The notes: generated from the letters alone by a model not told the origin. Shown: positions 42,925 through 51,615, counted from the stretch's first letter. The stretch: DNA of 64,000 nt from Catellatospora sp. KI3 (GCF_029948125.1 NZ_JASAMB010000013.1:161979-225978); one strand, 5' to 3'. A program made the numbers and translations.

Positions 42925-43940
42925 CAGTTCACCACTCCCGCTCGCGGCCGCATCCCGGTCGCGTACAGGTGGTCCAGCGCTCCGGCGGGATCAGGCTTGG
43001 GGCTGTCCTGCGCGAACCGCACGGCTTCGGCCACCAGCTCCTCGATCTCCTGGTCGATGCGCTCGCGCGCCGCCGCGTCGAGCCGGGCGCCCTGCACGGC
43101 CACCGGATCGCGCTCGCGCCAGCGGGCGATCTCGTCGGCCTCGCGGTAGCGCAGCCGCACCCGGTGCTCGAAGGTGTGGTGCGCGTCGAACCGGTACGTC
43201 ACCACGTCCAGCAGGGTCGGGCCGCCGCCGGAGCGGGCCCGGTCGACCGCCCGCGCGGCCGCCTCGTGCACCGCCCGGGGGTCCATGCCGTCCACCTGCT
43301 CGGCCGGGATGTCGAACGCGGCCGCCCGGCCGGTGACCGACCCGGCCATGAACGTGCCCGTCGCCTGCGTGGTGGCGTAGCCGTTGTTCTCGCACACGAA
43401 GATCTGGGGCACCCGCCACAGCGCGGCCAGGTTGAGCGACTCCAGCAGCGCACCCTGGTTCATCGCGCCGTCGCCGACGAAGCTCGCGACCACCCGGCCG
43501 TCGCCCGCCCGCGAGGCGGCCCAGGCCACCCCGGTGGCGATGGCGGCGCCGTGCCCGACGGTGATGGTCGCGCCGTACAGCCCGACCGCGTAGTCGGCCA
43601 CGTGCAGCGATCCGGCCCGGCCCTGGGCGATCCCGGTGGCCCGGCCGGTCAGCTCCGCCATCACCCGGCGCGGATCGGAGCCCTTGGCCAGGGCGTGGCC
43701 GTGGTTGCGGTGGTTGCTCAGCACCACGTCGGCGTCGGCCAGCGCCGCGCAGACCCCCGCCGCGACGGCCTCCTGGCCGATGCACGGGTGGATGCCGCCC
43801 CCGATCACGCCCGCGCGGACCAGCTCGATCGCGCACTCCTCGAAGCGGCGGATGAGCCTTACAGATCGATACAGGCGCTCGTCGGACACGTCCACAAGAC
43901 TAGATATTTCCACGTGGCGATCAAGGGCCGAACGGGCCAT
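42924..43940 (-). CDS. E1 alpha subunit, thiamine-dependent 2-oxoacid dehydrogenase
   Basis: 338 aa. RRFEECAIEL, GGGIHPCIGQEAVAAGV, NHRNHGHALAKG and the thiamine diphosphate motif GDGAMNQGALLESLN ending CENNGYA are textbook E1 alpha. The ATG at 43940 is the longest start; GTG codons at 43895 and 43889 are alternatives and would fit a -10-like TAGTCT just upstream. It lies 16 nt after the PPTase-ACP stop, so the three genes form one operon. Confidence 0.87.
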   Translation of the reverse strand: MARSALDRHVEISSLVDVSDERLYRSVRLIRRFEECAIELVRAGVIGGGIHPCIGQEAVAAGVCAALADADVVLSNHRNHGHALAKGSDPRRVMAELTGRATGIAQGRAGSLHVADYAVGLYGATITVGHGAAIATGVAWAASRAGDGRVVASFVGDGAMNQGALLESLNLAALWRVPQIFVCENNGYATTQATGTFMAGSVTGRAAAFDIPAEQVDGMDPRAVHEAAARAVDRARSGGGPTLLDVVTYRFDAHHTFEHRVRLRYREADEIARWRERDPVAVQGARLDAAARERIDQEIEELVAEAVRFAQDSPKPDPAGALDHLYATGMRPRAGVVN

Positions 43941-43956
43941 GTACGCGCCCGGCGAC

Positions 43957-44859
43957 TCAGTCCCCGACCCGGGCGTGGACGTACCGGGCCAGGTCGCCGA
44001 CGGTCAGCCCGATGATCTGGTCGATGTCCAGCTCGGCGTAGTACGCGGCCAGGTCGACCCGGTCACCCCAGCGTGCGCGCATCCGCTCACCTAGCTCGAC
44101 CGCGTCGACGCTCTCCAGGCGCAGGTCCTGCTCCAGGCGGGTGGCCGCCGTGATCTCCGCCTGCTCGCCCGTGACCTCGGCCAGCATCGCGGCCAGCTCG
44201 CTCGCGACTGTCTCCACGGCCGGGATCGTAGCACCGGCCCAGCGCCGCACGACCGTCCGGAACGGACTGTCGCCGGTCACCGCGACCGCCGCCCGGTAGC
44301 CGCCGGGCACGGCCACGTCGGCCAGCGCGAACCGGCCGGGCACCACGTCCTCCAGCACCGGCAGCGACAGGTACGGCGTGAGCCGGTCCCCGGCCGCCTT
44401 CGCACAGGCCTCCTTGCGCGCCCACAGCCGGGTGTAACGCGCCGGGGAGTCCGCCTCGGCGACGTGGGCCGCCTCCTCGGGGGAGTAGTACCGGTCCGCC
44501 ATGCGCACCGGGTCGGCCTGCTCGGACAGCCGCTGCACGTCCACCCCGACCGGCCGCCCGCCGCCGACGGCCACCACGGCCAGCCGACCCGAGGAGGAGA
44601 GGTTCAGCTCCGGCCCGTCGGCGAGCGCGGGCTTGCCGTGCGGCCCGCGTACCCACCGGATCCGCTCCGCGTGGACGCCCGTCAGCTCCGCCGCGACGCA
44701 CCGCAGCACCCCGTGCGCGACGACGTAGCGGCGCCGGTCCGCCGGCAGCAGCAGCGCGTCGGCCCGGGACCGCTCGCCCCGGTCGAGCACGGACTCCAAC
44801 CGGCCGAGCGCCGCGGCAGGCAGCTCGGTCTCCACCACCCAAACCACCACCACACCCAC
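43957..44859 (-). CDS. phosphopantetheinyl transferase fused to acyl carrier protein
   Basis: 300 aa. Residues 1-205 are a Sfp-type PPTase: VRGPHGKPAL (70-79), NLSSSG near 87 (usual His replaced by Ser), GVDVQ (105-109, metal-binding Asp), WARKEACAKA (146-155, Glu/Lys motif). After a short linker, residues 215-300 are a carrier domain with Ser250 in LRLESVDAVEL. An enzyme joined to its own substrate protein could self-activate and then prime the other ACPs and the NRPS carrier. First gene of the operon with E1 alpha and E1 beta. TACAGT (44866-44871) ends 6 nt before the GTG, so the message is leaderless. Confidence 0.88.
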   Translation of the reverse strand: MGVVVVWVVETELPAAALGRLESVLDRGERSRADALLLPADRRRYVVAHGVLRCVAAELTGVHAERIRWVRGPHGKPALADGPELNLSSSGRLAVVAVGGGRPVGVDVQRLSEQADPVRMADRYYSPEEAAHVAEADSPARYTRLWARKEACAKAAGDRLTPYLSLPVLEDVVPGRFALADVAVPGGYRAAVAVTGDSPFRTVVRRWAGATIPAVETVASELAAMLAEVTGEQAEITAATRLEQDLRLESVDAVELGERMRARWGDRVDLAAYYAELDIDQIIGLTVGDLARYVHARVGD

Positions 44860-44865
44860 GGCCGG

Positions 44866-44871
44866 ACTGTA
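44866..44871 (-). promoter_or_regulatory. leaderless promoter -10 box, PPTase-ACP operon
   Basis: TACAGT on the minus strand, 6 nt before the GTG. This operon has its own promoter and no full LacI-type palindrome, so it may be controlled differently from the rest of block 2. Confidence 0.55.
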
Positions 44872-44916
44872 CCGGCCGGGCTCCCGCTCAACATAGGTGA
44901 TCTTCGAGGGAAAGGG

Positions 44917-44956
44917 GGAGTCCCCGGCGTGCGGGGGACCGCGGGCCGGGGACTCC
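44917..44956. terminator. terminator after M4 protease
   Basis: A 12-bp perfect stem (44917-44928 with 44945-44956) 28 nt past the protease stop on the minus strand. It separates the protease from block 2. Confidence 0.7.
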
Positions 44957-44983
44957 GTTGGGGGTGGTGCCGGACGCGTGGGG

Positions 44984-47581
44984 TCAGAGGGTGAGCGTCC
45001 AGCTGTTGATGTAGCCGGTGTCGGCCGTGGCGGCGTCCTGCACCCGCAGGGTCCAGGTGCCGTTCTTCACCTCGGTCGACAGGTTGACCGTGTAGGTCGT
45101 GTCGATGTTGTCGGTCGAGCCGCCCGCCCGGTTGGACAGCACGTAGGCGCTGCCGTCCGGCGCGATCAGGCTGACCACCAGGTCACCGATGTAGGTGTGC
45201 ACGATGTGCACCTCGACCTTGGAGGTCGACGAGGCGTTGCCCGAGCAGCCCGACAGCGCGATGGTGCTGTTGACCGTGGTGTTGTCCGGGATCGTCACGT
45301 CGGTGCCGTTGGTGCCGGTGCAGGACGGGGTCCCGCCGCCGACCAGGTTCAGCGTCCAGGTGTCGATGGTGCCGGTGTCAGCCGACGCGGCGTCCTGTAC
45401 GCGCAGCTTCCAGGTGCCGTTGGCGACCTCGCTCGACAGGTTGACCGTGTAGGTCTGGCTGATGTTGTCGGTGCTGCTGCCGGTCCGGTTGTGCAGGTTG
45501 TAGACCGAACCGTCCGGCGCCACCAGGTCGACCACCAGGTCGCCGATGTAGGTGTGCAGGATGTTCACCGCGACGGTGCTGGTGGCACCGGCGTTGCCCG
45601 CGCAGCCGTTGATGTTGATCGACGACTCGACCGTGGCCAGGTCGACGATCGCCACGTCCGTCGAGTTCGTGCCCGAGCAGCCGGGCGGGCCGTTGACCGT
45701 CAGGGTGTAGGTCGTGGTCCGGGTGCTGCCGGGGCCGGTGCCGGTGACCGTCACCGCGTACGTGCCGGGCGTGGTGCCGGCCGAGGTCGCGATGGTCAGC
45801 GTGGAGGTGCCGCCGGCGGAGTTGATCGCGGTCGGGCTGAACACCGCGCTCGCGCCGGTGGGCAGGCCGGACGCGGACAGCGTCACGGTCTGGGCCGCAC
45901 CGTTGGTCAGCGTGGCCGTGATGGTGCTGCTGACCGAGCCGCCGGGGGCGGTCGAACCCGACGACGGGGCCGCCGCCAGCGAGAAGTCGTTGCCGGCGGG
46001 GCAGGACGCGTCGCTGCCGGCCACGTTGACGGCGGTCCAGGCGGCCTGGACGGTCTTGTACTCGGCGGAGCACAGGCCGTACAGGTCGGTGGCGGCCGAC
46101 AGGGTGTAGGCGCGGGCCGTGTTGGCCGGGGTGCTGGTGTTCACGTACGACGTGTTGGAGGTGAAGTACACGTCCAGCGCGCGGTACCAGATCTTCTCGG
46201 CCTTGGTGTTGCCGATGCCGACCACGGCCGGGGCCGAGCCGCAGACCGGGCTGGTGCCGTACGCGGTGGCGCCGGTGCCGACGGCCAGGTTGAAGTAGAA
46301 GTGGTTGGCGACACCGGACGAGTAGTGCACGTCGATGTTCTTGGTGCTGGTGGACCAGCAGCCGTGCGACGAGCCGTCCAGGGTCGGGTTGTACATGTAG
46401 CGCAGCGGGGTCCCGTTGCCGTTGATGTCGATCTTCTCGCCGACCTGGTAGTCGCCCGGGTCCGACGGGGCGTTGGCGTAGAACTCGACCATGTTGCCGA
46501 AGATGTCCGAGGTGGCCTCGTTGAGGCCGCCGGACTCACCGGAGTAGGTCAGGCCGCCGGAGACCAGCGCCTCGGTCACGCCGTGGCTCATCTCGTGGCC
46601 CGCGACGTCCAGCGCGACCAGGGGCGCGGCGTTGCCCGAGCCGTCGCCGTAGGTCATCTGGGCGCCGTCCCAGAAGGCGTTGACGTAGTTGCTGCCGTAG
46701 TGCACCCGGCTCGGCACGCCCGCGCCGTTGCCGAAGATGCCGTTGCGGCCGTGGATGTTGAGGAAGTAGTCGAACGTCTTGGCGGCGCCGAAGTGCGCGT
46801 CGACACCGGCCGACTGGCGGTTGGAGTTGTTGCCCGAGCCCCAGATGTTGTCGGCGTCGGTGAAGTTGGTGCAGGTCGACGTGCCGTTGTTCATGTCGCA
46901 GGTGCGGCCGTTGCCGCGGACCGGGTCGATCATCGAGTAGGTCGAGCCCGACAGCGTGGTGTCGATCGAGACCGTGCCGGTGAAGATGCCGTTACCGGTG
47001 CCGGTCACCGTCTCGATCTCGTCGAACTGCCCGATGTAGGCGCCGCTGACGGCATCGCTGATGACGTGCAGCTTCGACGGGGTCTGCTTGTCGGCGGCCC
47101 AGCCGTGCAGCACGGTCTCCCAGGCCAGGCGGCCCTTGCCGGAGCTCGCGTCGACGAACAGCTCCGAGCCGACGGTCTTGGTGACCGTGCCGGAGAAGTG
47201 CGCCTTGGCGGCCTGCTGCGCCTTGGCCGAGGTCACCTTGGCGGTGGTGGACAGGCTCAGCGGGTTCACGAGGCCGACCGAGCTGCCCTGGTACGCACCG
47301 TCCTTGCCGGTGTGCACGACGAAGTCGCCGCCGTACACGCGCAGGCCCTGGTAGGTGCGGGTGTAGCGCACGTGGGTGCCGGTGGCGTCGCTGATGGTGC
47401 GGTCGACGCTGTACTTGTCACCCGCCGCGGCGCGCACGTCGGACGGGTGCGCGGTGATCGCGGCCTGTGCCGCCGCGAGGCCGGTGGGTCCGGCCGGTGC
47501 CGCGTTGCCCGACGTCGCGGTCACCGACAGCAGACCGCCCACGAGTAGGGCGACGCTGCCGGCCGCTAGAGATCTTTTCAC
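44984..47581 (-). CDS. secreted M4 (thermolysin-type) metalloprotease with two P/Homo B domains
   Basis: 865 aa. Signal peptide 1-28, FTP/propeptide region to about 200, then the thermolysin catalytic domain with zinc motif HEMSH (His329, Glu330, His333) and Glu355 in GGLNEATSD, and a C-terminal alpha domain with DVHYSSGVANHFYF. After about 545 comes an Ig-like domain (APSSGSTAPGGSVSS onward), then two tandem P/proprotein-convertase-like domains of about 115 residues, both with HTYIGDLVV and NGTWxLRVQDAA. It digests extracellular protein; the P domains may aid folding or substrate binding. GTG start with GGAGG upstream. Confidence 0.9.
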   Translation of the reverse strand: MKRSLAAGSVALLVGGLLSVTATSGNAAPAGPTGLAAAQAAITAHPSDVRAAAGDKYSVDRTISDATGTHVRYTRTYQGLRVYGGDFVVHTGKDGAYQGSSVGLVNPLSLSTTAKVTSAKAQQAAKAHFSGTVTKTVGSELFVDASSGKGRLAWETVLHGWAADKQTPSKLHVISDAVSGAYIGQFDEIETVTGTGNGIFTGTVSIDTTLSGSTYSMIDPVRGNGRTCDMNNGTSTCTNFTDADNIWGSGNNSNRQSAGVDAHFGAAKTFDYFLNIHGRNGIFGNGAGVPSRVHYGSNYVNAFWDGAQMTYGDGSGNAAPLVALDVAGHEMSHGVTEALVSGGLTYSGESGGLNEATSDIFGNMVEFYANAPSDPGDYQVGEKIDINGNGTPLRYMYNPTLDGSSHGCWSTSTKNIDVHYSSGVANHFYFNLAVGTGATAYGTSPVCGSAPAVVGIGNTKAEKIWYRALDVYFTSNTSYVNTSTPANTARAYTLSAATDLYGLCSAEYKTVQAAWTAVNVAGSDASCPAGNDFSLAAAPSSGSTAPGGSVSSTITATLTNGAAQTVTLSASGLPTGASAVFSPTAINSAGGTSTLTIATSAGTTPGTYAVTVTGTGPGSTRTTTYTLTVNGPPGCSGTNSTDVAIVDLATVESSININGCAGNAGATSTVAVNILHTYIGDLVVDLVAPDGSVYNLHNRTGSSTDNISQTYTVNLSSEVANGTWKLRVQDAASADTGTIDTWTLNLVGGGTPSCTGTNGTDVTIPDNTTVNSTIALSGCSGNASSTSKVEVHIVHTYIGDLVVSLIAPDGSAYVLSNRAGGSTDNIDTTYTVNLSTEVKNGTWTLRVQDAATADTGYINSWTLTL

Positions 47582-47868
47582 GAGTCCTCCCCGACTCCGT
47601 AGAAAAGTGTGGCGGTAGCCACTGAGAGCTATGTATATAGAAACCGGGGAAACTTTGGAAGTATCTCTTCATAATCATGCGTCGATGAGATTGTTTCGAG
47701 AATGCTGCTAGATCGCGTTCTGCGGCGTCGGCGCCCACTGACTGACTGATCAGTAGCGACACGCCCGGCGGTGCTGTCGGGTAGCCGACGCGGCCCGACC
47801 ACTCGGATGAGGGAGGCATCGGCCGTACGCAGATGGTAAAGACTTCTTTAGAAAGCTATCTTTAGGAA
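47582..47868. other. divergent control region, protease / ArsR operon
   Basis: 287 nt, no gene. AT-rich TATATACAT near 47630-47638 (minus strand) is a likely -10 for the protease. A 10-bp palindrome ACTGATCAGT lies at 47745-47754. The right end holds the ArsR-type repeats at 47845-47869. Confidence 0.5.
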
Positions 47869-47869
47869 G
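47845..47869. promoter_or_regulatory. ArsR-type operator overlapping a leaderless promoter
   Basis: TCTTTAGAAAG (47845-47855) and TCTTTAGGAAG (47859-47869) are near-identical repeats 14 bp apart. TATCTT (47857-47862) is the -10 box; the GTG starts at 47869, 6 nt after it. A regulator bound here would block its own start; autoregulation is inferred. Confidence 0.62.
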
Positions 47870-48456
47870 TGTCCGACGCCCGCTCCGTTCCGCTGACCGA
47901 CCCCGTCGCACTGCGCGCCTTCGCCCACCCGCTGCGCATGTCCCTGGTCGCCCTGCTGCGCCGGGAGGGGCCGCTCACCGCCACCCAGGCCGCCGAGCGG
48001 CTGGGGGAGAGCGTGCCCGGCTGCTCCTTCCACCTGCGCCAGCTCGCCAAGTACGGCCTGGTTGAGCGGGTGGAGGGCGCCGACGCCCGGGAGCGGCCCT
48101 GGCGCGCCACGGCGCTGTTCACGTCGTGGGGCACCGACAGCGACGACCCCGAGGTGCGCGCCGCCGTCGACCACCTCGACGCCGTCGTCACCCGCCGCTA
48201 CTACGACCGCGCCATCGACTGGCTGCGCACCCGCGACCGGGAGCCGGCCGCCTGGCGCCGGGTCACCGGACCGGGCGACACCGTCCTGCACGTCACCCTC
48301 GACGAGTTCACCGAGCTGCAGCGCCGCTTCGACGAGCTGGTCGAGCCGTACCTGGCCAGGCAGGCCGACCCGGCGGCCCGGCCCGAAGGCGCCCGCACGG
48401 TCGACATCCTCCAGTTCGTGCTGACCCTCGACACCCCGGAGCACCCCGCGCCATGA
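47869..48456 (+). CDS. ArsR/HTH-20 family transcriptional regulator
   Basis: 195 aa. N-terminal winged helix: ALRAFAHPLRMSLVALL, then EGPLTATQAAERLGESVPGCS (shown in part) and FHLRQLAKYGLVERVEG; the C-terminal half is helical and specific to the HTH-20 group with unknown ligand. GTG start on a leaderless message. Its stop overlaps the MFS start (ATGA), so it probably represses the exporter until a ligand appears. Confidence 0.86.
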   Translation: MSDARSVPLTDPVALRAFAHPLRMSLVALLRREGPLTATQAAERLGESVPGCSFHLRQLAKYGLVERVEGADARERPWRATALFTSWGTDSDDPEVRAAVDHLDAVVTRRYYDRAIDWLRTRDREPAAWRRVTGPGDTVLHVTLDEFTELQRRFDELVEPYLARQADPAARPEGARTVDILQFVLTLDTPEHPAP

Positions 48457-49706
48457 CCCTCGCCATCCCCGAACTGCGGCAGCGCCCCTCCTGGCTGCCG
48501 CCGCTGCTGCGCCAGACCCCGTTCCGGCGCTACTGGACCGGGCAGAGCGTGTCCCTGCTCGGCGACCAGATCAGCGAGCTGGCCGTGCCGCTGTTCGCGG
48601 TGCTGGTCGCCGGAGCCGGTCCGGCCGAGATGGGCTACCTCACCGCCGCCGCGCTGCTGCCGAACCTGCTGTTCTCGCTGCTGCTGGGGGCGTGGGCCGA
48701 CCGGCGGCCGGACAAGCGGCGGCTCATGATCGTCGCCGACCTCGGCCGGGCCGCCGTGCTGCTGCTGGCCCCCGCGCTGTACCTGCTCGACGCGCTCACC
48801 ATGCCCGTGCTGTACGCGGTGGCGTTCAGCGTCGGCACGTTCAGCGTCCTGTTCGAGGTGTGCCGCACCACCCTGTTCGTGTCGCTGGTGCCCCGCGAGC
48901 AGTACGTCGCCGCCAGCGCCCTGCTCAACGGCGCCCGCGCGTTCTCGTTCGCGGCCGGATCGAGCGTGGCCGGGGTGCTGGTCAAGGTGCTCTCCGCCCC
49001 CGGCGCGCTGGTGCTCGACGCGGTGTCGTACCTGTTCTCCGCCGCGACCCTGGCCCGGGTCCGGCCGGCCGAACCCGCCCCGTCGGGCACCCCTGGCCTG
49101 GGCCTGCGCCGCGGGCTGGCGGCACTGTTCAGCATCCCGGTGCTGCGCGCCTGCGTGCTCGGCGCGACCACCCTCAACCTGTTCAACTACATGTACTCCG
49201 CGCTGGTCATCCTCTACGTGACCCGCGACCTGGGCGTGCCGCCGGAGCTGCTGGGGCTGGGCCTCGGCCTGGCCGCGGGCGGCGCGCTGCTGGGCGCCGC
49301 GCTGGCCGGGCGCCTGGCCGCCCGCTTCGGCGTCGGCCCGATGTACGTCGTCGGCTACGTCCTCTTCCCGGCACCGCTGATGCTCATCCCGCTGGCCGAC
49401 GGGCCGCGCCCGGTGGTGCTGGCGATGCTGTTCGCGGCCGAGTTCCTGTCCGGCATCGGGCTCATGATCCTCGACACCGCGGGCGGCGCGCTGCAGGCCG
49501 GTGCCGTCCCCGACGACCTGCGCGCCCGGGTCGGCGGCGCCCAGCGCACCCTCAACTACGGCATCCGCCCGCTCGGGGCGGTGCTCGGCGGGGTCCTCGG
49601 CGCGCACCTGGGCGTGCGGCCGACCCTGTGGCTGGCGACGGTCGGGGCGCTGGGCGGGGTGCTGTGGCTACTGGCGTCGCCGATCCCGCGTATGCGCACG
49701 CCGTGA
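48453..49706 (+). CDS. MFS exporter, MFS_3 type
   Basis: 417 aa, about 12 helices; RYWTGQSVSLLGDQISELAVP at the N-terminus (shown in part) and GAWADRRPDKRRLMIVADL after helix 2 (motif A) are typical of EntS-like multidrug/siderophore exporters. Coupled to the ArsR regulator by a 4-nt overlap. Confidence 0.87.
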   Translation: MTLAIPELRQRPSWLPPLLRQTPFRRYWTGQSVSLLGDQISELAVPLFAVLVAGAGPAEMGYLTAAALLPNLLFSLLLGAWADRRPDKRRLMIVADLGRAAVLLLAPALYLLDALTMPVLYAVAFSVGTFSVLFEVCRTTLFVSLVPREQYVAASALLNGARAFSFAAGSSVAGVLVKVLSAPGALVLDAVSYLFSAATLARVRPAEPAPSGTPGLGLRRGLAALFSIPVLRACVLGATTLNLFNYMYSALVILYVTRDLGVPPELLGLGLGLAAGGALLGAALAGRLAARFGVGPMYVVGYVLFPAPLMLIPLADGPRPVVLAMLFAAEFLSGIGLMILDTAGGALQAGAVPDDLRARVGGAQRTLNYGIRPLGAVLGGVLGAHLGVRPTLWLATVGALGGVLWLLASPIPRMRTP

Positions 49707-49723
49707 CCGCCTAGCCTGGACGC

Positions 49724-50245
49724 ATGAGTGCGATCTCCGCCGCACGACCGCTCGCGCTGGGCGTGGCCACGGGCATGCGCTCGCAGCTCGGCCTGGCCGC
49801 CCTGGCCGTGGCGATGCGCAAGGGTCCCCGCGACGTGAACACCCTGGTCCGCAAGCAGGTGCTGGCCAGCCCGGTGCTGAAGCGGACGCTGCTGGCCACC
49901 GCCGCCGGGGAGCTGGTCGCCGACAAGCTGCCGACCACGCCCAGCCGCCTCAAGCGCGGCCCGCTGCTGGCCCGGCTGGCGCTGGGCGGGGTCGCGGGCG
50001 CGGTGCTCGGGCTGGCCGAGGAGAAGTCCGTCCTCGCGGCGGTGACCGGCGCGGCGCTGGGCACGATGGGCGCGGGCATCGGCGCGTACGGCGGCTACCA
50101 CCTGCGGGCCGCGCTGGACCGGCACACGAACGTGCCGGACAAGTACTGGGCGGTGGCCGAGGACATCACCGCGATCGGCCTGGCCGCCTTCGCCGTGGCG
50201 GCCGGCTCGCCCGGCACCGACGTCGAGCCGGTCGAGCCGGACTGA
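49724..50245 (+). CDS. DUF4126-like small membrane protein
   Basis: 173 aa with three or four hydrophobic segments, glycine-rich GAALGTMGAGIGAYGGYH, and ALGVATGMRSQLG at the N-terminus, as in DUF4126 proteins. Function unknown. TAGCCT (49712-49717) ends 6 nt before the ATG: leaderless. Confidence 0.7.
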   Translation: MSAISAARPLALGVATGMRSQLGLAALAVAMRKGPRDVNTLVRKQVLASPVLKRTLLATAAGELVADKLPTTPSRLKRGPLLARLALGGVAGAVLGLAEEKSVLAAVTGAALGTMGAGIGAYGGYHLRAALDRHTNVPDKYWAVAEDITAIGLAAFAVAAGSPGTDVEPVEPD

Positions 50246-50248
50246 CCG

Positions 50249-50282
50249 CGGCCCGGTCGGAGCGCGGGCCCCGACCGGGCCG
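50249..50282. terminator. bidirectional terminator hairpin
   Basis: A 12-bp stem (50249-50260 with 50271-50282), 10-nt loop, between two converging genes. Confidence 0.75.
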
Positions 50283-50287
50283 GGCGG

Positions 50288-51391
50288 TCACAGCGGCGCG
50301 ACCCAGTACGGGCTCACGTCCAGCCAGCCGTTGGCGGCGGCGCCGTTGAGGCGGCCGCTGCTGCCGGTGGACAGGGTGTACCAGGAGTCGACGTAGTCGG
50401 GGTCGTCGGTCCACCACGAGGTCGGGATGGCGTTGATGATCGCGTTGACCAGCGGGATGTAGACGCCCTGGTCGGTGATGGTGAGCAGCACCGTCGCGAT
50501 GGCCTGGGCCAGCGCCTGGTAGTTGGTGTCGCCGTCGTCCTCCATCATCACCACGTCGGCCAGGTTGTACTTGTACGCCGAGAAGTGCACCAGCAGCTGG
50601 TTGGGGTAGTAGGTGGTGCCGTCGTTGTCCAGGTACGGCAGCTGCACGATGTCGACCTTCGGGTGCCCGTCGAGGCCGAAGCCGCCGACCACGCAGTAGA
50701 TCTCGGCCGCGCCCTTGATCCAGGGCTCCTCGTCGTCGGACAGGCGTACCGCGTTGATCTTCGTGGCCCAGTAGCCGCCGGCCAGGGTGGCCGCGGCGGG
50801 GGCGCCGGTGACGCCGCGCCGGGCGAGTTCCCGGCGCACCACGTCGAGCCCGGCGGGGACGGTCTTGGCGGAGTCCACTTCGACCACGAGCACCGGCCGC
50901 TGCGGGGCGCGGTCGGGGTCCAGGGCCACGGCGCGGCCGCTGAGGTCGTACGCGGTGATGGTGGTGGCCGTGTCGTCGCTGCTCGCGGCGGCGACCAGCG
51001 GCGCCTGACCCCGCGCGAGCGCGGCGCGCATCCGGGGCAGCGCCAGCCGCACCGTGGTCACCGCGCCGAGCGAGGCGGGCAGGCCCTTGGCGGCGAGCAC
51101 CGCCCGGTCGGCGGCGGTGGCATGTGTACGCAGCGCCGCGTCGGGTATGGCGGCCAGGGTGAGCGGGCCCGCCAGCACCGCCTGGGTGACGGCGGCGCGG
51201 GTGCGGCCGTCGGCCAGGGACCGGGCCAGGCGGCTCGCGAGGCCGTCGAGCGTGGCGGCGACGGACGTGCCGGTGGCGGATGTGCCGGCGGCGGGGGAGG
51301 AGGGGGCGGCGGAGGCCGGGGCGGGCAGGCTCAGTGCGAGCAGCACGGCCGCCGCTACCGGGAGGATCCGGCGCGTTGCGATCAGTTGCAC
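50288..51391 (-). CDS. secreted protein, DUF3103-like
   Basis: 367 aa. Signal peptide 1-28 (PAPASA), Ala/Thr-rich spacer to about 60, then a globular domain with DLSGRAVALD, VLVVEVDSAKTVPAGLDVV, GYWATKINAVRLSDDEEPW, LPYLDNDGTTYYPNQ and a YxxxDVVMMEDDGDTNY acidic block. These match the DUF3103 family of secreted actinobacterial proteins of unknown function; no catalytic residues are known. GTG start with GGGAG upstream. Confidence 0.72.
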   Translation of the reverse strand: MQLIATRRILPVAAAVLLALSLPAPASAAPSSPAAGTSATGTSVAATLDGLASRLARSLADGRTRAAVTQAVLAGPLTLAAIPDAALRTHATAADRAVLAAKGLPASLGAVTTVRLALPRMRAALARGQAPLVAAASSDDTATTITAYDLSGRAVALDPDRAPQRPVLVVEVDSAKTVPAGLDVVRRELARRGVTGAPAAATLAGGYWATKINAVRLSDDEEPWIKGAAEIYCVVGGFGLDGHPKVDIVQLPYLDNDGTTYYPNQLLVHFSAYKYNLADVVMMEDDGDTNYQALAQAIATVLLTITDQGVYIPLVNAIINAIPTSWWTDDPDYVDSWYTLSTGSSGRLNGAAANGWLDVSPYWVAPL

Positions 51392-51587
51392 GGGTGGGCT
51401 CCCTCGGGGTGGGGCGCGTTCGCTTGTGGCGGCGCGCTCATATATCTACATGGATGAGTAGTCTTAACCGGTTCGTCCCACCAAGGCAAGGTGCTGTCGT
51501 TTACCGCCGCGCGAACAACCGGCGCCGCCGGGCCGACTCGACTTGATCTCGGTTCTGCGGTGTCCGGAAACAAATCAGTAACCAGCA

Positions 51588-51615
51588 TTGACACCCCGTG
51601 GACCTGCGGTAGAGG
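51588..51615 (+). promoter_or_regulatory. promoter of sugar ABC operon
   Basis: TTGACA (51588-51593), 16-bp spacer, TAGAGG (51610-51615), 50 nt before the lipoprotein start. AACCGGTT (51466-51473) lies further upstream, and AT-rich DNA at 51440-51470 probably holds the divergent promoter of the DUF3103-like gene. Confidence 0.6.

Noticed and set aside
30253..44859. Block 2 as a type I polyketide or ladderane cluster
   Set aside because: No modular synthase, acyltransferase, ketoreductase or dehydratase is encoded; discrete KAS III-like and condensation-like proteins do not fit those types.
44879..44887. GCGGGAGC-like half-site before the PPTase-ACP promoter
   Set aside because: Only 8 of 9 bases match and the other half is missing.
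44897..47548. 883-aa open frame antisense to the M4 protease
   Set aside because: Low-complexity G/V/R-rich shadow of the real gene, as are other long antisense frames in this GC-rich DNA.
47745..47754. 10-bp palindrome ACTGATCAGT upstream of the ArsR gene
   Set aside because: Short, and no regulator or promoter element fits it; noted in the intergenic entry only.
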